NCBI GenBank assembly: GCA_035693105.1
Contig: DASSHC010000214.1
Span: 1 to 6,229 of the forward strand
DNA: 6,229 nt
Direction of reading: 5' to 3'
From: DASSHC01 sp035693105
GTDB taxonomy: Bacteria; Chloroflexota; Chloroflexia; Thermomicrobiales; Thermomicrobiaceae
The notes below the pieces were generated by a model. It worked only from the letters and a program-made list of their open reading frames with translations, was not told the origin of the DNA and made no database searches. Below, piece by piece: positions 1 to 5,608 of the stretch; the first letter of the stretch is position 1; the number at the start of each line of letters is the position of its first letter. The position numbers and the translations under genes are program-made.

Positions 1-2
1 AT

Positions 3-254
3 GAGGTGTTGACCGAACTGGCGCGGGCCGGCATTCAGATGACCAAGGTCGAGAGCCGGCCCACGAAATCGGGCCTGGGCGACTACTTCTTCCTGGTCGA
101 TATCGAGGGGCACCGGCTCGACCCCGAGATCGCGGCGGCACTGGGGCGGATCCGCGAGAAGACGGCGCTCTTGAAGATCTTCGGCTCCTACCCACGCACG
201 GTGAACGGAGCCGGCGGCACGAGCGGGGCGGCCGGTGCGGGTGATCAGCGGTAG
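3..254 (+). CDS. pheA: Prephenate dehydratase, C-terminal ACT domain (5' end outside window)
   Basis: The gene is open at the left edge; about 83 C-terminal residues are visible, ending at TAG 252-254. Prephenate dehydratase converts prephenate to phenylpyruvate in phenylalanine synthesis in the cytoplasm. What is visible is the regulatory ACT domain: the start of the domain helix (LTELARAGIQMTKV), the ESRP motif used in phenylalanine binding, the strand YFFLVDIEGH, and the family-typical end LLKIFGSYPR. A low-complexity Gly/Ala/Thr tail follows. The catalytic domain lies upstream and cannot be judged. The last 20 bp overlap the start of rsmD in another frame, implying co-transcription. An ACT domain from another protein is possible, but ESRP plus GSYPR is characteristic of PheA. 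Confidence 0.9.
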   Translation, partial: EVLTELARAGIQMTKVESRPTKSGLGDYFFLVDIEGHRLDPEIAAALGRIREKTALLKIFGSYPRTVNGAGGTSGAAGAGDQR

Positions 255-804
255 CGCCCGCGGGCGACGCTTGAAGGCGCCCAAAACGATGCGCACGCGC
301 CCGATGGCGGACAAGATCAAGGAGGCCGCCTACTCGATGCTCGCCTCGCTCGGAGTCCAGCCGCGGCGCGTGCTCGATCTCTACGCCGGCAGCGGCGGCG
401 TGGCGATCGAGGCGCTCTCGCGCGGCGCCGAGACGGCCGACTTCGTCGAGCAGAACCCGGCGGCCTGCGCCGTGATCCGCGACAACCTGGCGGCGACCGG
501 GTTCGCCGAGCAGGGCCGCGTCTTCCAGAACTCGGTCGCCGCTTTCCTGGCCCACGCGCGCCAGCCTTACGACTTCATCATCATGGACCCGCCCTATGCG
601 GACCCGCTGATTCCGGCTACACTTCAGACCCTGGCCGACTCGCCGGCCGTGGGCGCAGGCACGGTGCTATTGCTGGGGCACTCGCCACGCGTGGAGTTGC
701 CGGAGCGCGTGGGGCGCCTGGAACGCCTGCGCGACCGCTGCCACGGCGACAGCTGCTTCGCGATCTACGAGGCGGTAGAGTCGGCGATCGCCGAGACGGA
801 GTAA
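235..804 (+). CDS. rsmD: 16S rRNA (guanine(966)-N(2))-methyltransferase RsmD
   Basis: This is an S-adenosylmethionine-dependent methyltransferase that modifies G966 of 16S rRNA during assembly of the small ribosomal subunit. The 189-residue product has the usual RsmD length. It shows the family N-terminus MRVISGSARGRRL, the TRPMADKIKEAAYSML segment (residues 21-36; most homologues read TRPTxDRVKEALF), the SAM-binding motif DLYAGSGG (48-55) leading into IEALSRGA, an acidic residue at the expected SAM ribose position (E72 in FVEQN), and the catalytic DPPY (118-121). The GTG start at 235 gives exactly the conserved N-terminus and lies inside the end of pheA (20 bp overlap), suggesting translational coupling. 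coaD follows after 23 bp, a common rsmD-coaD pairing. Confidence 0.95.
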   Translation: MRVISGSARGRRLKAPKTMRTRPMADKIKEAAYSMLASLGVQPRRVLDLYAGSGGVAIEALSRGAETADFVEQNPAACAVIRDNLAATGFAEQGRVFQNSVAAFLAHARQPYDFIIMDPPYADPLIPATLQTLADSPAVGAGTVLLLGHSPRVELPERVGRLERLRDRCHGDSCFAIYEAVESAIAETE

Positions 805-830
805 CTGGGAGTATCTGGGGGCATCTGGTG
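801..830 (+). repeat. Three tandem decamers spanning the rsmD-coaD junction
   Basis: Positions 801-810, 811-820 and 821-830 are three imperfect copies of a 10-bp unit, consensus GYAWCTGGKR. The first copy contains the rsmD stop codon (802-804). The second supplies the G-run (817-821) that would serve as the coaD ribosome binding site. The third ends in the coaD GTG start (828-830). The repetition is directly visible; any role is inference. Confidence 0.6.
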
Positions 831-1331
831 GAGAGACTGGCGGTCTACCCCGGCTCGTTCGATCCGATCACCAACGGCCACGTCGACGTGGCCGAGCGCG
901 CCGCGCGCATCTTCGACACCCTGATCATCGGCATCTACGAGAGCGACGCCTACGGGAGCAAGCAGCCGCTCTTCTCGGCCGAGGAGCGCCGGCGCCTGGC
1001 GGAGGCCGCCGTGCGGGATATCCCGAACGTGCGCGTTGACATCTTTCGCGGGCTGGCCGTAGACTATGCCCGTTCCGTCGGCGCAAAGACGATCGTGCGC
1101 GGGCTTCGCGCGGTTTCGGACTTTGAGTACGAGTTCAAATACGCGCATATGAACCGGCATCTGGCGCCTGAGATAGACGTAATTTGCCTGATGACGAGCT
1201 CGCAGCAGTCGTTCATCAGCTCCAGCTTCATTCGCGAGGTCGCCTCGTTGGGCGGCGACGTGCGCGGGCTGGTGCCGAACCTGGCGGCCGACGCGCTCGA
1301 GCAGAGATTCGGCGCGGTCTCGCGCAAATAG
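828..1331 (+). CDS. coaD: Phosphopantetheine adenylyltransferase
   Basis: CoaD transfers AMP from ATP to 4'-phosphopantetheine to give dephospho-CoA, the penultimate step of coenzyme A synthesis, as a cytoplasmic hexamer. The 167-residue product is of normal length. It belongs to the nucleotidyltransferase superfamily by YPGSFDPITNGH (residues 7-18, with the T/HxGH-type motif TNGH at 15-18), KQPLF (45-49), VRGLRAVSDFEYE (90-102) and ISSSFIRE (130-137) followed by GGDVRGLVP. All expected substrate-binding segments are present. The GTG start at 828 places the conserved motif near the N-terminus and is preceded by GGGGG with a 6-nt spacer. It sits 23 bp after rsmD and 27 bp before the coiled-coil gene, consistent with one operon. 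Confidence 0.96.
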   Translation: MERLAVYPGSFDPITNGHVDVAERAARIFDTLIIGIYESDAYGSKQPLFSAEERRRLAEAAVRDIPNVRVDIFRGLAVDYARSVGAKTIVRGLRAVSDFEYEFKYAHMNRHLAPEIDVICLMTSSQQSFISSSFIREVASLGGDVRGLVPNLAADALEQRFGAVSRK

Positions 1332-1358
1332 GCGCCTAGCACTTAGGATGGACGTGGC

Positions 1359-1871
1359 GTGTCTGACAGCCGTTCGAGCGCGCAGCCAACCCAGGTCAAC
1401 GACATTCTGCGGTTGATCGATCGCCTCGAAGAGCTGGCGGCCAGCGCGCGGGGGCTGTTCGGCGGCCGGATCATGGTCGAAGAGGCCGAGTTGGTCGACA
1501 TCATCGACCAGCTGCGGCTCTCGATTCCGCAGGAGATCAAGCAGGCCCGCAGCGTCGTACGCGAGCGGCATCAGATCATCGGCGAGGCGCAGACCGAGGC
1601 CGAGCGCATCCTCTCGATCGCCAAGGAGCGCGCCGAGTACCTGATGAGCGAGCAGGGGCTGGTCAACGAGGCCCGGGCGCGCGGCGAGGAGATCCTGCGC
1701 GACGCCCGGGACAAAGAGAAGCGCAGCATGGGCCAGGTCGACCTCTACGCGCTGCAGATCCTGTCGCAGTTGCAGCAGGTGCTGGAGCGGAACCTCGAAC
1801 AGGTGTCGCAGAGCCTGGAAGAGGTGCGGCAGGCCAAGGATACCGTGGCCACCCCGGCCGCCAGGCCGTGA
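1359..1871 (+). CDS. SepIVA/DivIVA-like coiled-coil protein (putative septum or envelope factor)
   Basis: The 170-residue protein has no enzymatic motif. Residues 13-62 form a compact, non-polar-patterned N-terminal segment (VNDILRLIDRLEEL, then EEAELVDIIDQLRLSIPQEI). From about residue 63 to 160 the protein is almost all predicted helix, rich in E/R/Q/A with heptad-like spacing, typical of DivIVA or ATP-synthase-b-like coiled coils. There is no signal peptide or membrane segment. From memory, the N-terminal pattern (short helix, loop, acid-rich helix, 'IPxEL/I') and the C-terminal MGQVDLYALQIL segment resemble mycobacterial SepIVA (Rv2927c family), a cytoplasmic division/envelope protein. 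Automatic annotation might label it 'ATP synthase F0 subunit B', but the membrane helix needed for that is absent. The GTG start at 1359 has AGGATGG upstream (1345-1351); the nearby ATG 1348 is out of frame. Function is inferred only. Confidence 0.7.
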   Translation: MSDSRSSAQPTQVNDILRLIDRLEELAASARGLFGGRIMVEEAELVDIIDQLRLSIPQEIKQARSVVRERHQIIGEAQTEAERILSIAKERAEYLMSEQGLVNEARARGEEILRDARDKEKRSMGQVDLYALQILSQLQQVLERNLEQVSQSLEEVRQAKDTVATPAARP

Positions 1872-1887
1872 CACCTTCGCCCGGCCT

Positions 1888-1906
1888 TGCCGGTTTGGCG
1901 CCGGCA
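1888..1906. terminator. Hairpin after the coiled-coil gene; possible terminator lacking a T-run
   Basis: TGCCGG (1888-1893) and CCGGCA (1901-1906) form a perfect 6-bp stem with a 7-nt loop, 17 bp after the upstream stop codon. No T-run follows, so it is not a standard intrinsic terminator. It could mark the end of the pheA-coaD unit or stabilise the transcript 3' end. Confidence 0.3.
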
Positions 1907-1984
1907 GACGAATGCATCCGAGGCTGAATTGAATTCGGGGCTCGTCATCGTCACGAGTGCCGTGGAGCAGTGACGACGGATCAA

Positions 1985-2003
1985 CCCGGTCGGAAACACC
2001 GGG
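1985..2003. terminator. Hairpin between convergent genes; possible bidirectional terminator
   Basis: CCCGGT (1985-1990) and ACCGGG (1998-2003) form a perfect 6-bp stem with a 7-nt loop. It lies between two convergent genes, about 30 bp past the stop codon of the minus-strand amidotransferase. No T-run appears on either strand, so intrinsic termination is uncertain. Confidence 0.3.
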
Positions 2004-2032
2004 GAGATGCTTCGGCCGCGGCCTCATCCTTG

Positions 2033-2836
2033 TCATCCGGTGTCGTACGCGCGAGTGACGCGAGTGATCCGGTACCGGGCTCCTTTGGCCGTCAAGAGGG
2101 AGCCATTGGGCAGCTCGTGCCAGGCTTCGTCCGACAAGGGGATGGACGAGACCAGAACGCTGCGGCGGCGCGACAAGAAGTAGAGTTTGTTGTGGCTTTT
2201 GGGTGCGAAGCGGAAGGCGTGCAGGGTTTCGCCGTGCCCCATGACGAAGTTGGCGCTCCTGATGCCATCGGGCTCGACCAGCATGGGGCGCAGCAACTCG
2301 TCGATCACCGCCCGCTCGAAGGCCTGGGTATCGTCGTTCCAGGGAGTGAAGCGGGTGCGGATCAGTTGCTCCAGCCAACCCCAGAGTAGCTCACCGCTGG
2401 TCGCGCCCCTGGGCTGTAGCTCCGGGTCAGCGATCGCCGCGCGCAGGCGGCGGTGCCAGCGCCCTCCCAATCCACCGTTGTGGGCCAGCGCCACGAAACC
2501 GCCGAACGGCTGCGTATTGGCCTCGCTGCGGTCGCCGATGGTTTTGTGGCGCAAGTGCACGATGAGGGCCCTCGTGCGGACGGCCTGCGCTCCATGCATG
2601 AACCACTGACTGGTGTGGGCCGCCACCGGCTCCTTGACATAAGCCGAAAGGTTGAGGGAGCGCGCATGCTCAACCGGATCGGCGCTCTCAGGGGCGCGTC
2701 CATTTTCCTGGTGGAATGCCATGCCCCAGCCGTCGGCGTTGGCGTAGCTCTGCTTCAGCAGCGAGCGGGGCGCTTCCAGTAATGAGAAGGTGGCGTGCTG
2801 GGGAATCTGAGAACTCATAGCGAAAAGGCTACACAT
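2033..2836 (-). CDS. Class II glutamine amidotransferase, YafJ/GATase_6-like
   Basis: This is a predicted cytoplasmic Ntn-hydrolase-fold glutaminase domain of 267 residues with no fused synthase domain, as in YafJ-type proteins. Cys2 would become the N-terminal nucleophile once Met is removed. Supporting motifs are DGWGMAF (35-41), HLRHKT (94-99), NTQPF (107-111) and AHNGG (118-122), followed by a C-terminal half ending in the SSIPLSDEAWHELPNG strand region (230-245) typical of the family. The ATG at 2836-2834 is chosen because it puts Cys at position 2; AGGAGG lies 4 nt upstream (2846-2841). A GTG one codon earlier would bury the nucleophile. The gene is transcribed away from the trp operon and toward the coaD block. 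Its GC is lower than its neighbours (57% in 2161-2220 against 73% in 4021-4080) and it is Trp-rich. The acceptor substrate is unknown; relation to TrpG is unlikely, since TrpG is class I. Confidence 0.88.
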   Translation of the reverse strand: MCSLFAMSSQIPQHATFSLLEAPRSLLKQSYANADGWGMAFHQENGRAPESADPVEHARSLNLSAYVKEPVAAHTSQWFMHGAQAVRTRALIVHLRHKTIGDRSEANTQPFGGFVALAHNGGLGGRWHRRLRAAIADPELQPRGATSGELLWGWLEQLIRTRFTPWNDDTQAFERAVIDELLRPMLVEPDGIRSANFVMGHGETLHAFRFAPKSHNKLYFLSRRRSVLVSSIPLSDEAWHELPNGSLLTAKGARYRITRVTRAYDTG

Positions 2837-2846
2837 CACCCCTCCT

Positions 2847-3074
2847 CACCCCTCATCGCTGAGGTGATGCCGAGCGCCGCGTCTGCGGCACAGGCGGCGC
2901 GGACGACTTCCGTCAGCTTCGATCTGCTGTCGGCTAACATCGACCCGGCTCAAGTCGAGATCGCTCTCGTCGGGATTCCTCCAGGAGGATACGGCGCGAA
3001 GCGCGAGGTGGGAAGCCGGTTCGACCAGTTGCCTCTGTCGGAGTCACGGACCACCTGCAAACCTGGCGTGAGAC
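2847..3074. other. Gene-free divergent intergenic region with small dyads
   Basis: No convincing gene is found on either strand between the amidotransferase ribosome binding site and the trp promoter. Short open frames cross it, but they lack recognisable family motifs and good ribosome sites. It holds three closely spaced dyads: CGAGA-TCGC-TCTCG (2956-2969), the odd palindrome TCCTCCAGGAGGA (2977-2989), and GCGC-GAA-GCGC (2994-3004). These could be operator or structural elements; nothing in the sequence identifies the partner. Confidence 0.5.
2986..3014 (-). promoter_or_regulatory. Weak promoter candidate for the amidotransferase gene
   Basis: Read on the minus strand, TTCCCA (3014-3009) and TATCCT (2991-2986) are separated by exactly 17 bp. 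Each matches the vegetative consensus at 4 of 6 positions. Transcription would begin near 2979 and leave a leader of about 140 nt. Such matches occur by chance, so this is only a candidate. Confidence 0.22.
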
Positions 3075-3103
3075 TTGACACCCTCGCCCAGCTTTGCTAG
3101 TCT
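3075..3103 (+). promoter_or_regulatory. Promoter of the trp operon (TTGACA, 17-bp spacer, extended -10)
   Basis: A perfect -35 hexamer TTGACA (3075-3080) is followed by a 17-bp spacer and TAGTCT (3098-3103) as a weak -10. The -10 is compensated by an upstream TG at 3095-3096, one base before it (extended -10). Transcription would begin near 3110, directly before the first stem of the T-box leader, which supports the assignment. Confidence 0.72.
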
Positions 3104-3349
3104 GACGACGACAACTGAAGAGTGCAGCGGCGACGAGCGGAACGAGTAGGCGTCGAGGCGGAGTGCAGAGAGCCGGCGGTTGGTGAGAGTCCGGCACTCG
3201 CGCGGGCGTCGAATGGATCCGGGAGCCGCGCCCCGAACGCAGTAGGCTAGTAGGCGGCGCCGGAGACTCCACCGTTATCTGGGAGCTAGGTATCGGATCG
3301 CAGGATCCCGCACCTGCAGAGTGGGAGCGGCGCGGAAGCGCGCTCCAAT

Positions 3350-3386
3350 GAGGGTGGCACCGCGGAGCATGCAGCCTCCGTCCCTT
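3350..3386 (+). promoter_or_regulatory. T-box antiterminator helix
   Basis: GAGGG (3350-3354) pairs with CCCTT (3382-3386) to form helix A1. The next 7 nt (TGGCACC, 3355-3361) form the canonical bulge that captures the uncharged tRNA 3' end. GCGGAG (3362-3367) pairs with CTCCGT (3376-3381) as helix A2. Bases 3376-3384 are also the 5' arm of the terminator, so the two folds exclude each other. Confidence 0.88.
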
Positions 3387-3405
3387 ACCGGGATGGGGGT
3401 TTTTT
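3375..3405 (+). terminator. Intrinsic terminator (attenuator) of the trp T-box
   Basis: A 10-bp stem, CCTCCGTCCC (3375-3384) with GGGATGGGGG (3390-3399) including two G-T wobbles, closes a 5-nt loop TTACC and is followed by six Ts (3400-3405). This is a rho-independent terminator, expected to stop transcription 38 nt before trpE when tRNA-Trp is charged. Control is therefore at transcription elongation rather than by hiding a ribosome site. Confidence 0.92.
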
Positions 3406-3442
3406 GTTGCCTGTGCAAACGCTTCGCGGAAGGATCATCGAG

Positions 3443-5017
3443 ATGCTCGACCTGCGCCACGAGCCAGAGGCGCCAAGTGCGCGAGAGCCGGCGGCGGGGC
3501 GCTACCACCCCAGCCTGGACGAGGTCGCCGCGCTGGCCGAGCGCGGCAACATCATCCCGGTCTACCGCGAGATCTTCGCCGATCTTGAGACACCGGTCTC
3601 GGCCTACCTCAAGGTAGCGCACGGCCCCTTCTCGTTCCTGCTGGAGAGCATCGAGGGGGGCGAGCGGCTGGGGCGCTACTCCTTCATCGGCGCCGATCCC
3701 TACCTGACGCTCAAGCTCGACCAGGGCGTGGCCGAGGCCAACCTGCGCGGCTACCGCCAGACGGCCGCCTTCACCGATCCGCTGGTGGCGGTGCGCGAGT
3801 TCCTGGCGCCCTACCGCGCGATCGAGCTGCCGGGGCTGCCGCGCTTCGTGGGCGGGGCGGTCGGTTTCCTCGGCTACGACGCGGTGCGCTACTTCGAGCG
3901 GCTGCCGGCGCCCCCCCGCGATACGACCGGCTTCCCCGAGGCGTTCTTCATGTTCGTCGACACCATGCTGGTCTTCGACCACCTGCGCCGCGCGATCAAG
4001 GTCGTCAGCCACGTGCGGGTGGACGAGCACACGCCGCTGGAGCAGTCGTACGCCGAGGCGGTGGCGCGCGTCGACGAGCTGGCCGCGCGCTTGCGGGGCG
4101 AGCCGGCCATCCCGGTCGGCGCCGAGCCGCTGCACGTGGAGCCGGTCGAGGCGCGGCTGCGGCGCCACACCAGCCCAGAGCTCTATCAGGCGATGGTGCG
4201 GGCGGCCAAGGAGTACATCGGCGCCGGCGACATCTTTCAGGTGGTGCTCTCGCAGCGGGTGTCGCTGCCGACGGCGGCCCACCCCTTCTCGGTCTACCGC
4301 GCGCTGCGCCAAGTCAACCCTTCGCCCTATATGTTCTACCTGCACCTAGGCGAGGCGCAGATCATCGGCTCCTCGCCCGAGCTGCTGGTGCGGCTCGACG
4401 GCAGCACGCTGACCTACCATCCGATCGCCGGCACGCGGCCACGCGGGGTGGATGAGGCGACGGACGAGGCGCTGGCCGAGGAGCTGGCCGGTGACGAGAA
4501 GGAGCGGGCCGAGCACATCATGCTGGTCGATCTCGGCCGCAACGATCTTGGGCGAGTGGCCGAGCCAGGCACGGTGCGCGTGCCGCAATTGATGGAGATC
4601 GAGCGCTTCAGCCACGTGATGCACCTGGTCAGCCACCTGACCGCCGAGTTGCGGCCGGAGCTGTCGGGCGTGGATGCCATCCGCGCCTGCTTTCCGGCCG
4701 GTACGGTCAGCGGCGCGCCCAAGATCCGCGCCATGGAGATCATCGCGGAGCTGGAGGAGGAGCGGCGCGGGCCGTACTCGGGCGCGGTCGGCTACGTCGA
4801 CTTCGGCGGCAACCTCGACACCTGCATCGCCTTGCGCACGCTCTGGATGCGCGACGGCGTGGCGCAGTTCCAGGCGGGCGCCGGGCTGGTGGCCGACAGC
4901 GACCCGGCGGCCGAGGACGCCGAGTGCTTTCACAAGCTGCGGGCGCTGGTGCGGGCGGTCGAGCTGGCCGAGGAGATCGAGCGCGACGCGCGTGGCGCCG
5001 CGGAGGAGGGGACATGA
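3443..5017 (+). CDS. trpE: Anthranilate synthase component I
   Basis: TrpE makes anthranilate from chorismate, using ammonia supplied by TrpG; this is the first committed step of tryptophan synthesis, in the cytoplasm. The 524-residue product is full length. The N-terminal domain carries the tryptophan-feedback element LLES (66-69) in FSFLLESIEGGERLGRYSFIG. The chorismate-binding domain has GAGDIFQVVLSQR (260-272), NPSPYMFYL (292-300), PIAGT (327-331), LVDLGRNDLG (361-370), FPAGTVSGAPK (417-427) and QAGAG (477-481). Ala in PIAGT, where PabB usually has Lys, favours anthranilate over aminodeoxychorismate synthase. The ATG at 3443 has AAGGA (3430-3434) 8 nt upstream; an in-frame TTG at 3404 is rejected because it lies in the terminator T-run. 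Its stop overlaps the trpG start as ATGA (5014-5017). Confidence 0.97.
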   Translation: MLDLRHEPEAPSAREPAAGRYHPSLDEVAALAERGNIIPVYREIFADLETPVSAYLKVAHGPFSFLLESIEGGERLGRYSFIGADPYLTLKLDQGVAEANLRGYRQTAAFTDPLVAVREFLAPYRAIELPGLPRFVGGAVGFLGYDAVRYFERLPAPPRDTTGFPEAFFMFVDTMLVFDHLRRAIKVVSHVRVDEHTPLEQSYAEAVARVDELAARLRGEPAIPVGAEPLHVEPVEARLRRHTSPELYQAMVRAAKEYIGAGDIFQVVLSQRVSLPTAAHPFSVYRALRQVNPSPYMFYLHLGEAQIIGSSPELLVRLDGSTLTYHPIAGTRPRGVDEATDEALAEELAGDEKERAEHIMLVDLGRNDLGRVAEPGTVRVPQLMEIERFSHVMHLVSHLTAELRPELSGVDAIRACFPAGTVSGAPKIRAMEIIAELEEERRGPYSGAVGYVDFGGNLDTCIALRTLWMRDGVAQFQAGAGLVADSDPAAEDAECFHKLRALVRAVELAEEIERDARGAAEEGT

Positions 5018-5607
5018 TCCTGCTGATCGACAACTACGACTCCTTTACCTTCAACCTCTACCAGTACCTGCGGGAGCTGGGCGCCGAGGTGCTGGTGCGG
5101 CGCAACGATGAGATCCGCGTCGATCACGTGCGGCTGCTCGGCCCGGAGCGGATCGTGATTTCGCCCGGCCCCTGCACGCCACAGGAGGCCGGCGTCTCGG
5201 TCGAGCTGGTCCGGCAGTTGGCGCCCGAGCTGCCGATCCTCGGCGTCTGCCTGGGGCACCAGGCCGTCGGCGCGGCCTTCGGCGCGCGCATCATCCGGGC
5301 GCCGAAGTTGATGCACGGCAAGACCTCGCGCATCACTCACGACCGCCAGGGGGTCTTCGCCGGGCTGCCCAGCCCCTTCACCGCCACCCGCTACCACTCG
5401 CTGGTCGTCGACGAAGCGACGCTGCCGGACGAGCTGGCGGTCAGCGCCCGCAGCGAGGACGGCCTGATCATGGGCTTGCGCCACCGCGAGTATCCGGTGG
5501 AGGGGGTGCAGTTCCACCCCGAATCGATCCTGACCGAGCACGGCCGGGATCTGCTGGCGAATTTCCTCGGCCGGCCAGCGCCGGTCCTCGCGGCCAGGGG
5601 GTACTGA
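5014..5607 (+). CDS. trpG: Anthranilate synthase component II (glutamine amidotransferase)
   Basis: TrpG hydrolyses glutamine and channels ammonia to TrpE. It is a 197-residue class I (triad) amidotransferase with the N-terminal signature ILLIDNYDSFTFNL, PGPCTP (51-56), the nucleophile Cys79 in GVCLGHQ (77-83), and His168/Glu170 in QFHPES (166-171). The ATG at 5014 overlaps the trpE stop as ATGA and is preceded by a strong GGAGGAGGGG (5002-5011), so translation is probably coupled for 1:1 subunit production. An upstream in-frame extension to 4924 is only read-through inside trpE. A PabA or dual-function PabA/TrpG role cannot be excluded from sequence, since this family often serves both complexes, but the trpE-trpD context favours tryptophan synthesis. 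Confidence 0.96.
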   Translation: MILLIDNYDSFTFNLYQYLRELGAEVLVRRNDEIRVDHVRLLGPERIVISPGPCTPQEAGVSVELVRQLAPELPILGVCLGHQAVGAAFGARIIRAPKLMHGKTSRITHDRQGVFAGLPSPFTATRYHSLVVDEATLPDELAVSARSEDGLIMGLRHREYPVEGVQFHPESILTEHGRDLLANFLGRPAPVLAARGY

Positions 5608-5608
5608 G

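Larger units (their letters stand above)
3110..3405 (+). ncRNA. T-box riboswitch sensing tRNA-Trp, upstream of trpE
   Basis: This cis-acting leader reads tRNA-Trp charging. Stem I is clear: lower pairing GCGGC (3127-3131)/GCCGC (3225-3229); the AGTA S-turn (3145-3148) opposite the specifier loop; GGCGTC (3149-3154)/GGCGTC (3205-3210) with wobbles; GAGTG (3161-3165)/CACTC (3195-3199); the AG bulge AGAGA (3167-3171); and an apical GGTTGGTGAGAG-type loop. The specifier loop reads GAA-TGG-A, with TGG (3214-3216) complementary to the CCA anticodon of tRNA-Trp. Downstream are CGTTATC-type sequence (3273-3279) and a stem III hairpin, GGAGCG (3324-3329)/CGCTCC (3341-3346). The T-box itself is AGGGTGGCACCGCGG (3351-3365). 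Its TGGC (3355-3358) pairs with GCCA, as expected from a tRNA with discriminator G. The 5' boundary is inferred from the promoter. Confidence 0.93.

Noticed and set aside
1872..2032. A small RNA gene downstream of the coiled-coil gene, driven by the promoter-like GTGACA at 1868
   Set aside because: The -10 equivalent (CGGTTT) is poor, and the hairpins lack T-runs. Expression cannot be supported from sequence.
765..2378. A 537-residue minus-strand open frame across rsmD's end, coaD, the coiled-coil gene and part of the amidotransferase
   Set aside because: It is antisense to several well-supported genes, is Arg/Leu/Ala-rich and shows no family motif. Long antisense frames are expected in GC-rich codon usage.
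2795..3100. A 101-residue plus-strand open frame in the divergent region, ending at the trp promoter
   Set aside because: It starts inside the amidotransferase gene on the opposite strand, has no convincing ribosome site, and its product matches no family I recognise. A peptide function cannot be excluded but is unsupported.
3110..3405. A trp leader peptide attenuator or TRAP-binding leader
   Set aside because: No short frame with tandem Trp codons and no array of GAG/UAG repeats spaced for TRAP was seen. All conserved T-box elements are present instead.
3404..3442. In-frame TTG extension of trpE
   Set aside because: The TTG lies within the terminator T-run, with the terminator hairpin as its only upstream sequence. 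ATG 3443 has AAGGA at an 8-nt spacing.
3275..4345. A 356-residue minus-strand open frame opposite trpE and the T-box
   Set aside because: It is antisense to unambiguous TrpE coding sequence and to the T-box, with a shadow-like His/Arg/Gln-rich composition.
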